This document shows positions 1-5,141 of a stretch of DNA of 6,256 nt, one piece after another (within the stretch, counting starts at the first letter, position 1; each line of letters starts with the position of its first letter). A program made the translations under genes and the position numbers. The notes under the pieces were generated by a model. The model did no database searches and was not told the DNA's origin. It was given only the letters and a program-made list of their open reading frames with translations. The stretch is taken from the NCBI GenBank assembly GCA_046760155.1, contig JBHIDQ010000087.1:1-6256 (forward strand). Direction: 5' to 3'. Source of the stretch: JBHIDQ01 sp046760155 (GTDB lineage: Bacteria > Chloroflexota > Dehalococcoidia > Dehalococcoidales > RBG-16-60-22).

Positions 1-142
1 ATGCGGGACGGGTTTCCGCACAACTATGTGGTATGCCTGTACCACTCGTGAAATGTCTCCCTTGTCGTTTTCTGTGTGGCACGACCGTTTCACTTGTGGC
101 TTCAAGCAGCCTCTTCCCTTGGTGGGTGCCCTCTTTCTTCCC
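1..142. other. Non-coding or unrecognised stretch at left edge with nested inverted repeats
   Basis: No protein family is recognisable in any of the six frames. The sequence is rich in complementary segments. GTGGTA (28-33) pairs with TACCAC (40-45). A second, nested set is CCAC (42-45) with GTGG (96-99), GTGAAA (48-53) with TTTCAC (88-93), and GTCGT (64-68) with ACGAC (81-85). This could be part of a structured RNA or the edge of a mobile intron, but no known RNA family was recognised. On the minus strand a frame opens with ATG at 165 and runs 55 codons to the window edge. It shows no known domain and may be spurious. Confidence 0.35.
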
Positions 143-180
143 AAAAAAGTAAGCCCCAGGAACATATTACTCCTGGGGCT
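143..180 (-). terminator. Intrinsic-terminator-like hairpin, leftward
   Basis: A perfect 10-bp stem (152-161 with 171-180, AGCCCCAGGA/TCCTGGGGCT) encloses a 9-base loop. Read leftward it is followed within three bases by six T residues (complement of the A run at 143-148). It could end transcripts coming from the ZIP transporter gene, although that gene stops about 500 bases upstream. A competing reading is that the hairpin sequesters AGGAG (174-170) and an ATG (165-163) of a small minus-strand frame running off the window. Confidence 0.5.
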
Positions 181-676
181 CTGAGCCTATGATACTTCCC
201 GGCGCATCTACTGTCAATACATTTTTGACAACGATGTCAAATCAATAGGTTAAGCCAAGGTACGGCTAACAATGCTTACCCAGGTGCTGGCTAAAATGGC
301 TTAGCCCTACTGTAGCTAAGAGGCTCTAACTAAATACCTTATAGCTAAGCAGCCACACCTCTCTTTCCCCTACCCCCTCCCCCCGGGAAAAGCGGTACAG
401 TAGCTGTCTTGATGTACCATGTCCAAATAAGATGAGCTCCCCTAACCGCGTCTCGAACATCCTGATTCAGTCACTGACTCAAAGTCACAGGTGTGATGTC
501 ACGTGACTATGACTTGCAGACTCCTAAGAAGAGATTTCACATGTCCTAATAGAAAAGGGGCGCTTCCTCTATTTGCACGGAACATGATAATGTTCAATAC
601 AGGAACAATTATTATCTGAGCTAAACAAACTAGATTTCCTAATATTTGTCAAGCGTGATGTACAATAAGGAATCAC
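181..676. other. Gene-free stretch with many short repeats and dyads
   Basis: About 500 bases with no frame that looks like a gene on either strand. It lies downstream of the leftward ZIP gene. It holds a 16-bp dyad (225-240), four GCTAA motifs (265-348), a C-rich tract (366-384) flanked by TTTCCC/GGGAAA, a GGTACA/TGTACC inverted repeat (394-399 and 413-418), and a cluster of GTCA/TGAC half-sites (469-515). These suggest regulatory DNA, a long 3' untranslated region, or decayed sequence. No known RNA gene was recognised. Confidence 0.5.
225..240. repeat. Perfect dyad TTGACA-N4-TGTCAA
   Basis: TTGACA (225-230) and TGTCAA (235-240) form a perfect inverted repeat around a 4-base centre, and a further TGTCAA occurs at 212-217. 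The size and symmetry fit a binding site for a dimeric repressor. No downstream gene or convincing -10 box was found, so its role is unknown. Confidence 0.4.
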
Positions 677-1396
677 CTAGGCTAGGCGGCTCAAGACCTT
701 CTCTCCTATCATTCCTAGCATGAAGCCGAGGGTGGCACCCGTTGCTGGAGTCCAATGATTCCTGAGTTTAGCCATTGGTGCTATATCCTGAAACACTAGA
801 TAAAGTATCGCACCAGCGGAAAATACCATCAAGAAGGCAACAACCTGCTGTCGGCCAGCCAAAAGTAAGTAACCAGCTACAGCGGCTACAACGCCTACTA
901 AGCCAAAGGGAATGAGAACCAAGAAAGACCTGTTGGGTGAGAACCCACTACGAAGTAAGTCTCCAAACGAGTTATAAGACTCAGGTAAATTCTGCATCCC
1001 TATTAATAAAGCCAGCAGCAGACCAGTCTGCCTGTCACTGGAGAAAATTGCCCCTAGCGCTATAGCTTCAGGAATAAAGTCTAACAGCATAGCCATGAGC
1101 TGTGCTGCTCTCCCACCATGTTGGGCAATAAACCTGTCCAGAAATAAGAAAATAACTACACCGAGAAGGAATGCGGAGATCAGACCTGGAAAAGATAGCA
1201 TCTGTATGCCTTTGGGGACTAATGCGAAGGCAACCGCAGCAACGAGAACTCCGCCACCGAAAGCAACGACACCGTGGGAGATTTCCGTGCCCAACTCATT
1301 CTTGGGTAGTACGTTTAGCCTTGCCAGAAATCCTCCAAGGATTACAGTCGCACCGGATGCAAGCGAATACAATACTATCTGTACGATGTCTTCCAT
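677..1396 (-). CDS. ZIP-family divalent metal transporter
   Basis: This 239-residue integral membrane protein likely moves zinc or a related divalent metal across the cytoplasmic membrane. About eight hydrophobic helices can be seen (roughly 4-24, 40-60, 70-90, 96-118, 122-139, 150-178, 183-207, 216-236), matching the ZIP fold. The metal-site helices carry D106-x-x-P109-E110 in helix 4 and Q135-N136-x-P138-E139 in helix 5. In the best-known ZIPs these are histidine motifs (HNxPEG, HExPHE), so this is a divergent branch and its metal choice is uncertain. The ATG at 1396 has no Shine-Dalgarno sequence. It sits 6 bases after an extended -10 box, suggesting a leaderless mRNA. A dyad resembling a Zur-type operator covers the start, consistent with repression by metal (inference). 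No neighbouring gene is co-transcribed. Confidence 0.85.
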   Translation of the reverse strand: MEDIVQIVLYSLASGATVILGGFLARLNVLPKNELGTEISHGVVAFGGGVLVAAVAFALVPKGIQMLSFPGLISAFLLGVVIFLFLDRFIAQHGGRAAQLMAMLLDFIPEAIALGAIFSSDRQTGLLLALLIGMQNLPESYNSFGDLLRSGFSPNRSFLVLIPFGLVGVVAAVAGYLLLAGRQQVVAFLMVFSAGAILYLVFQDIAPMAKLRNHWTPATGATLGFMLGMIGEKVLSRLA

Positions 1397-1412
1397 GTTA
1401 TTAGTATAACAT
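1395..1412. promoter_or_regulatory. Putative Zur/Fur-type operator over the ZIP start
   Basis: A perfect 7-bp inverted repeat, ATGTTAT-ACTA-ATAACAT on the minus strand, spans the -10 box and the first two bases of the ATG. The half-sites are those of the known proteobacterial Zur box (ATGTTATA-N-TATAACAT), but the centre is one base longer. Binding here would block RNA polymerase directly. The identity of the regulator is inferred from this likeness and from the transporter it controls. Confidence 0.45.
1403..1411 (-). promoter_or_regulatory. Extended -10 promoter of the ZIP gene
   Basis: On the minus strand TG-T-TATACT (1411 to 1403) matches the extended -10 consensus (TGnTATAAT) with one mismatch. 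No good -35 box lies at the right distance. Initiation about 7 bases downstream would fall at or next to the A of the ATG (1396). Confidence 0.45.
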
Positions 1413-1538
1413 AGCTCAGGTCCCCATTAGTTAATAGTCACAGGGCAACGGTATCAAACAAAAAAGGACCACAAGATGTCATGAAGGAGCAAGGGGCAAC
1501 TTTTAGCTGACTTTTGCCATAATTTTGCAAGCAGTTAG
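1413..1538. other. Intergenic spacer between ZIP gene and tRNA-Lys
   Basis: No gene is seen. On the minus strand a weak hairpin (GGCAA/TTGCC near 1494-1519) and a six-T run (complement of 1461-1466) lie downstream of the tRNA. They are not joined into a convincing terminator. Confidence 0.4.
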
Positions 1539-1611
1539 TAGGCCGTACAGGTCTCGAACCTGTGACACCCTGATTAAAAGTCAGGTGCTCTGCCAACTGA
1601 GCTAACGGCCC
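1539..1611 (-). tRNA. tRNA-Lys (anticodon UUU)
   Basis: A 73-base cloverleaf read leftward from 1611. It has a 7-bp acceptor stem (GGGCCGT with ACGGCCT, including one G-U pair at the end) and a D arm GCTC/GAGC. The anticodon stem CCTGA/TCAGG holds the loop CTTTTAA, giving anticodon TTT. The variable loop is GTGTC, and the T arm ACAGG/CCTGT has loop TTCGAGA. The discriminator is A. CCA is not encoded (CTA follows the acceptor stem), so the 3' end needs a CCA-adding enzyme. It decodes AAA and AAG lysine codons. Confidence 0.97.
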
Positions 1612-2005
1612 GTATTTAGCTTTAGCGAGTGCTCAAATTAACACCCTTCGGGAGAGTTAGCCTATTAATTTTTAACTGCCTCACTGGGTGGCAACTCACT
1701 GATTTTAGCAAATCACCTGCCGCAACGCAAGCACACGGCACCGCCACTGATTTCAAGTGACATCCAAGCCGCTTAGATACCATCGGGTTCGGGATTACCC
1801 GTCTATTTCCCGCGAAGCTGGAAAGCCAAAAGTTCCTTCTTTAGAACTATTGACTTTCTCCTTTCGCGGTGTTACTATCCCATCACCGATTAATCTGTAA
1901 AGAAGATAAATAATCATAGAAAAAGTTGATAGTCTAGTTAAGACAACTCTCGGGGAAATTGAAAAAGTAGCCTGAGTCATCTTAACCAAAGGAGCTGAAC
2001 CAAAT
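1612..2005. other. Gene-free region upstream of ribD
   Basis: Nearly 400 bases with no convincing gene. It holds the upstream flank of tRNA-Lys, a 9-base direct repeat CACTGATTT (1697-1705 and 1745-1753), a weak CGGGT/ACCCG hairpin (1784-1801), and then the likely ribD promoter and a leader of about 120 bases. The conserved core of an FMN riboswitch is not present, so ribD does not appear to be controlled that way. Confidence 0.5.
1850..1878 (+). promoter_or_regulatory. Candidate ribD promoter
   Basis: TTGACT (1850-1855, 5 of 6 to the -35 consensus) is followed after 17 bases by TACTAT (1873-1878, 4 of 6 to the -10 consensus). Transcription would start near 1885 and leave a leader of about 120 bases before ribD. 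Confidence 0.45.
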
Positions 2006-3100
2006 TTGCGTGACGAAGATTACATGAAACTGGCTTTAAAGCTAGCCCACAAGGGTCTGGGCAAGACCAGTCCAAACCCAATGGTGGGGGCCATTATTGT
2101 CAAAGACAAACGCATCATTGGCCAAGGCTATCACCAATGTTATGGTGACAATCATGCTGAAATCAATGCCTTCCAGAGCGCTAACGAGAGCGTAAGCGGG
2201 GCGACTCTTTACGTTACTTTAGAACCCTGCTGCCATTATGGCAAAACGCCCCCCTGTCTGGACGAGATAATCAAGCATAAAATCGGCAAGGTCATCATCG
2301 GAACCCTGGACCCGAATCCACGGGTTAACGGCAGAAGTGTGGCCATATTAAATCAGCACGGGATTGAAACCAAAGTCGGGGTGCTGGAAGCTGAATGCCG
2401 CCATTTAAATGAAGCCCATTTCAAGTATATGACCACCAGACTGCCCCTGGTCACCCTGAAATTTGCCCAAACCCTGGATGGCCGGATTGCCACCGCCACC
2501 GGAGACTCCAAATGGATAAGCTCAGATAAATTCCGCCGACTGGCACACCAATTGCGGGCGACTAACGATGCAGTAATGGTCGGGATAGACACAATACTGG
2601 TGGATAACCCACAGCTCACCGTACGTCTGGTCAGGGGGAGAAACCCCACCCGGGTTATCGTAGATTCCAAATTGAGAATACCGCTGGACGCTGAGGTGGT
2701 CAGGAGTCAGCAAGCCGCACCCACCATTATCGCTACCACTTCTCGTGCTGATAAGAAGAATTTGGCCCGCTTGCGTGAGACAGGGATTGAGGTTCTGCTA
2801 AGTCGAGAGGACAAGTCGGGTGAGGTTGACCTGAAACACCTGCTCGGCCTACTGGGAGAAAGAGGAACTTCTTCAGTTCTGGTGGAGGGAGGTGCCCAAA
2901 TTATCACCTCATTTCTGAGCCAGAATCTGGCTGACAAGATAATTATCGCCATTGCACCCAAGATAATGGGAAAGGGGATTGAAGCCGTAGGAGAGCTAAA
3001 TATCCGCGAGGTCAGTCAAGCCCTGAAGCTAACATTTAACAAGATAAATCGAGTAGGAGAAGATTTGGTTATTGAAGCCAGAGTTCATCCTCCAAGCTAG
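2006..3100 (+). CDS. ribD: Bifunctional riboflavin biosynthesis deaminase/reductase RibD
   Basis: This 364-residue cytoplasmic enzyme does the second and third steps of riboflavin synthesis from GTP: deamination of the diaminopyrimidinone and NADPH-dependent reduction of the ribosyl side chain. The N-terminal deaminase domain (about 1-145) shows the zinc site H50-A-E52 and P74-C75-C76 with C84; E52 is the catalytic acid. The reductase domain (147 to the end) has LDGRIAT (157-163), the G193-x-x-T196/D200-x-P202-x-L204-T205-x-R207 signature, and VEGGA (293-297). Both halves are intact and length is normal. The TTG start at 2006 is supported by AAAGGAG (1988-1994); the next in-frame ATG (2024) would cut conserved sequence. 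No other rib gene is adjacent, which is unusual. It ends tail-to-tail with folC. Confidence 0.95.
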   Translation: MRDEDYMKLALKLAHKGLGKTSPNPMVGAIIVKDKRIIGQGYHQCYGDNHAEINAFQSANESVSGATLYVTLEPCCHYGKTPPCLDEIIKHKIGKVIIGTLDPNPRVNGRSVAILNQHGIETKVGVLEAECRHLNEAHFKYMTTRLPLVTLKFAQTLDGRIATATGDSKWISSDKFRRLAHQLRATNDAVMVGIDTILVDNPQLTVRLVRGRNPTRVIVDSKLRIPLDAEVVRSQQAAPTIIATTSRADKKNLARLRETGIEVLLSREDKSGEVDLKHLLGLLGERGTSSVLVEGGAQIITSFLSQNLADKIIIAIAPKIMGKGIEAVGELNIREVSQALKLTFNKINRVGEDLVIEARVHPPS

Positions 3101-4410
3101 TTACGTTGCAACATATATTCCATCACTTCAGCGACAATAAATAATGAGCCAGTAGCACAGATAAGGTCGGGCGGTTTTGCCCGAGCTAATGCCAGCTCCA
3201 CCGCTGAGGCAACATTTCCCACCACTTCAGGGACTACCCCACATCTTGAGAATTCGCTGACCAACTTGTCCGTGGCTACGGCGCGGGGGTGGCGCGATTG
3301 GGTAACCATGACCGTGTCCGGAAAAGACGCCAGTTCAGCAGCCATCCCGGCAATGTTCTTGTCCGAAGAAGCGCCAAAAATTAAAGTGGCACGTTCAAAA
3401 TCAAAATATTGCTTCAGTGCCTTAACCAGCCTTCTCGCTGAGTCAGCATTATGGGCACCATCAACGATAACCCAGGGTTCACGCTGCAGAATCTGAAGTC
3501 GCCCCGGCCAGTGCACCTGCGCCAGCCCGTCGGCAATGCTCTTTGGTGACACCTTGGCTCCCCGTTCGACTAGCACTTCCGCCATCGCCACCGCGGTGGC
3601 GGCATTTTCCAGTTGATGCTCGCCAAGCAGCGGCAGATTAAGCTCATATTCACCGATTAGTCCCTTCACGTGAAACGCCTGCCCTTCCGTACTAAAAGCC
3701 TTACGTTGCCAGGTTACGTCACTGCCTACCTTCACCAGCCTCACCCCCCACTCCCGACATATCTTTACGATTACCTCCATTGCCTCGGGAAATTGCGGAG
3801 CGCAGACCACCGTGCTCCCCGACTTGATAATCCCAGCTTTTTCCGTGGCGATCTGGGAAAGGGTATCCCCTAGCACATCGGTATGGTCAAAGCTGATGGA
3901 AGTAATGGCGCAAACCTCCGGCTCGACCACGTTAGTCGCATCGAGCCGCCCCCCCAACCCTGTCTCCAGAACCTGATAAGCGACCTCCCACTCTTTGAAA
4001 TAGGTGAAGGCCAATGCCGTTAATATCTCGAAGGTGGTGAGCTCACCAAAAGTAGCCAAGGCATTTACCGCTTCAACCTCGGGTTTTATCGCCGCCACCA
4101 ATCTGGCGAAGGCATCCTCGGCAATGGGTTTTCCATCAATCTGGAGCCGCTCAGTAAAGTCGAGAAGATGGGGTGAAGTATAAACCCCAGTCCGGTAACC
4201 AGCTTGAGTTAAAACGGAAGCAATCATGGCCACGGTGCTCCCCTTGCCCTTGGTGCCAGCGATATGGATTGACCTGGCCGCTTCCTGAGGGTTGCCCAGT
4301 CTTTTCAGCAGCGTCTCGATACGCCTTAGGTCAAAAACGAGTGCCGAACGCGGCATGCGCTCATAATCAGCGAAGCTTAAGATGTAGTCTAAAGCCACCT
4401 GATAGTCCAC
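3097..4410 (-). CDS. folC: Folylpolyglutamate synthase / dihydrofolate synthase FolC
   Basis: This 437-residue Mur-ligase-family enzyme uses ATP to join glutamate to dihydropteroate and/or to lengthen the glutamate tail of folates in the cytoplasm. It shows the P-loop GTKGKGST (52-59), TSPHL (78-82), ETGLGGRLDATN (149-160), SFDHTDVLG (173-181), EKAGI (190-194) with the lysine that is carbamylated in the family, HQLENA (265-270), WPGR (301-304) and DGAHN (317-321). Whether it has both activities cannot be told from sequence alone. I chose GTG at 4410 because AGGAGG (4418-4423) lies 7 bases before it. A GTG at 4431 would add seven residues but sits right beside the predicted -10 box. It is divergent from nrdR and overlaps ribD by 4 bases at the stops. 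Confidence 0.95.
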   Translation of the reverse strand: MDYQVALDYILSFADYERMPRSALVFDLRRIETLLKRLGNPQEAARSIHIAGTKGKGSTVAMIASVLTQAGYRTGVYTSPHLLDFTERLQIDGKPIAEDAFARLVAAIKPEVEAVNALATFGELTTFEILTALAFTYFKEWEVAYQVLETGLGGRLDATNVVEPEVCAITSISFDHTDVLGDTLSQIATEKAGIIKSGSTVVCAPQFPEAMEVIVKICREWGVRLVKVGSDVTWQRKAFSTEGQAFHVKGLIGEYELNLPLLGEHQLENAATAVAMAEVLVERGAKVSPKSIADGLAQVHWPGRLQILQREPWVIVDGAHNADSARRLVKALKQYFDFERATLIFGASSDKNIAGMAAELASFPDTVMVTQSRHPRAVATDKLVSEFSRCGVVPEVVGNVASAVELALARAKPPDLICATGSLFIVAEVMEYMLQRN

Positions 4411-4417
4411 GGTTCGC

Positions 4418-4423
4418 CCTCCT
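4418..4423 (-). promoter_or_regulatory. folC ribosome binding site
   Basis: A consensus AGGAGG on the minus strand, 7 bases before GTG 4410, decides the folC start. Confidence 0.85.
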
Positions 4424-4431
4424 AATGGCAC

Positions 4432-4461
4432 ATCATAATCTTACCCCCTGAATTCTGTCAG
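4432..4461 (-). promoter_or_regulatory. Candidate folC promoter
   Basis: On the minus strand CTGACA (4461-4456, 5 of 6) and TATGAT (4437-4432, 5 of 6) are separated by 18 bases. The start would be near 4425, giving a leader of about 15 bases that just includes AGGAGG. The -35 lies in an inverted repeat CCTGA-N6-TCAGG (4447-4462), which might be an operator. Confidence 0.5.
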
Positions 4462-4502
4462 GTAAAGTCCAAAATTTTTCCCCAAATTAACCCCACACCC
4501 CC

Positions 4503-4531
4503 TTGACAAATACTATATATTGTGGTATTTT
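4503..4531 (+). promoter_or_regulatory. nrdR-nrdJ operon promoter
   Basis: A perfect -35 TTGACA (4503-4508) is followed after 17 bases by TATTTT (4526-4531), preceded by TGG (4523-4525) as an extended -10 element. The predicted start is near 4538, leaving a leader of about 28 bases before nrdR. Confidence 0.6.
4510..4525. promoter_or_regulatory. NrdR box 1
   Basis: Matches 14 of 16 positions of the known NrdR box (acaCwAtATaTwGtgt), including the whole CTATATATTGTG core. It fills the spacer between the -35 and -10 elements, so bound NrdR would occlude polymerase. Confidence 0.75.
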
Positions 4532-4540
4532 AACATTTGC

Positions 4541-4556
4541 CCACTATATAATGTAG
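4541..4556. promoter_or_regulatory. NrdR box 2
   Basis: Matches about 12 of 16 positions of the NrdR box, with core CTATATAATG. It begins exactly 31 bp after box 1, about three helical turns, the pairing known for NrdR sites. It lies just past the predicted transcription start and touches the nrdR ribosome binding site (AGGA, 4555-4558). Confidence 0.7.
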
Positions 4557-4565
4557 GAATTGATT

Positions 4566-5132
4566 ATGGATTGTCCCTATTGCGGTTATCACGATTCTAA
4601 GGTTATCGACTCCCGGGAGATAAATGATGGCATCCGCCGTCGGCGCCAGTGCTTAAAATGCGACTCACGTTTCACCACCTACGAGCGCTTGCAGCCAGCC
4701 GGACTGTTTGTCATCAAGAAAGATGAAAGACGAGAGGAATTTAACCGGGATAAGCTCCTTATTGGTATTCGCAAGGCCTGTGAAAAACGGCCGCTACCCA
4801 GCGGCACCGTGGATAAGCTTGCCGATGATATTGAAGCCGAGCTTTACCAGTCCGGCAAGTTAGAGATACCCAGTGCAGTTATCGGGGACATGGTGATGGC
4901 AAGACTGAAAAGCCTAGACCATATTGCCTATATCCGCTTTGCCAGCGTCTACCGGGAATTTACTGACATCACGACTCTAAAAGAGGTCGTCGACGCTCTG
5001 GTCAGTGGTGAGTCAGGGATAGCTCGCCCCACCAACCAGTTGCCCCTGCTCTCCATTGAGGAGCTGGAGGAAATATCGAAAAGAAGCCGGCCCAAAGGTA
5101 GAGCTAAATCAGAACCATTAAACCGGAAGTAG
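4566..5132 (+). CDS. nrdR: Transcriptional repressor NrdR
   Basis: NrdR is a nucleotide-sensing repressor of ribonucleotide reductase genes; it binds NrdR boxes when dATP is bound to its ATP-cone domain. This copy has 188 residues. The N-terminal zinc ribbon shows C3-x2-C6 and C29-x2-C32 with the basic RRRRQC segment (24-29) and FTTYER (36-41). The ATP-cone follows (about 47-136) with VIKKDERREEF (49-59), FNRDKL (59-64) and YIRFASVYREF (122-132). The family is usually about 150-160 residues, so the last 30 or so, charged and rich in Glu, Arg and Lys, are an extension of unknown role. The ATG at 4566 is preferred over TTG at 4560 because AGGA (4555-4558) is 7 bases before it. Two NrdR boxes precede it, and nrdJ follows after 9 bp. 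Confidence 0.96.
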   Translation: MDCPYCGYHDSKVIDSREINDGIRRRRQCLKCDSRFTTYERLQPAGLFVIKKDERREEFNRDKLLIGIRKACEKRPLPSGTVDKLADDIEAELYQSGKLEIPSAVIGDMVMARLKSLDHIAYIRFASVYREFTDITTLKEVVDALVSGESGIARPTNQLPLLSIEELEEISKRSRPKGRAKSEPLNRK

Positions 5133-5141
5133 GATTACCAA

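Noticed and set aside
450..458. GTCTCGAAC followed by CCTGATT resembles pieces of the tRNA-Lys gene, as if a tRNA remnant or attachment site.
   Set aside because: The T-loop-like motif has no matching T stem on either side and no acceptor or anticodon arm; the shared stretch is only 9 bases.
647..652. TTGACA on the minus strand (and TACAAT at 661-666 on the plus strand) as promoter elements near the end of the ZIP gene.
   Set aside because: Neither has a partner hexamer at 16-18 bases on its strand.
1461..1519. Possible terminator for tRNA-Lys on the minus strand (GGCAA/TTGCC stem and a later six-T run).
   Set aside because: The stem is weak with a long loop, and the T run lies about 30 bases past it instead of directly after it.
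1910..1975. A short plus-strand frame upstream of ribD (about 21 codons) whose translation looks protein-like.
   Set aside because: It has no ATG, GTG or TTG start and is bounded by a stop; too short to support as a leader peptide.
1795..1989. A 64-codon minus-strand frame opposite the ribD leader.
   Set aside because: It has no recognisable domain, overlaps the ribD promoter region, and shows no ribosome binding site worth the name.
2353..2961. Minus-strand frames opposite ribD, and frames opposite the ZIP gene, folC and nrdJ.
   Set aside because: They are antisense shadows of genes with intact conserved motifs and show no family resemblance of their own.
4411..4565. Looked for a cobalamin riboswitch ahead of the B12-dependent reductase operon.
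   Set aside because: The predicted leader is only about 28 bases and no B12-box-like core is present; control is better explained by NrdR boxes.
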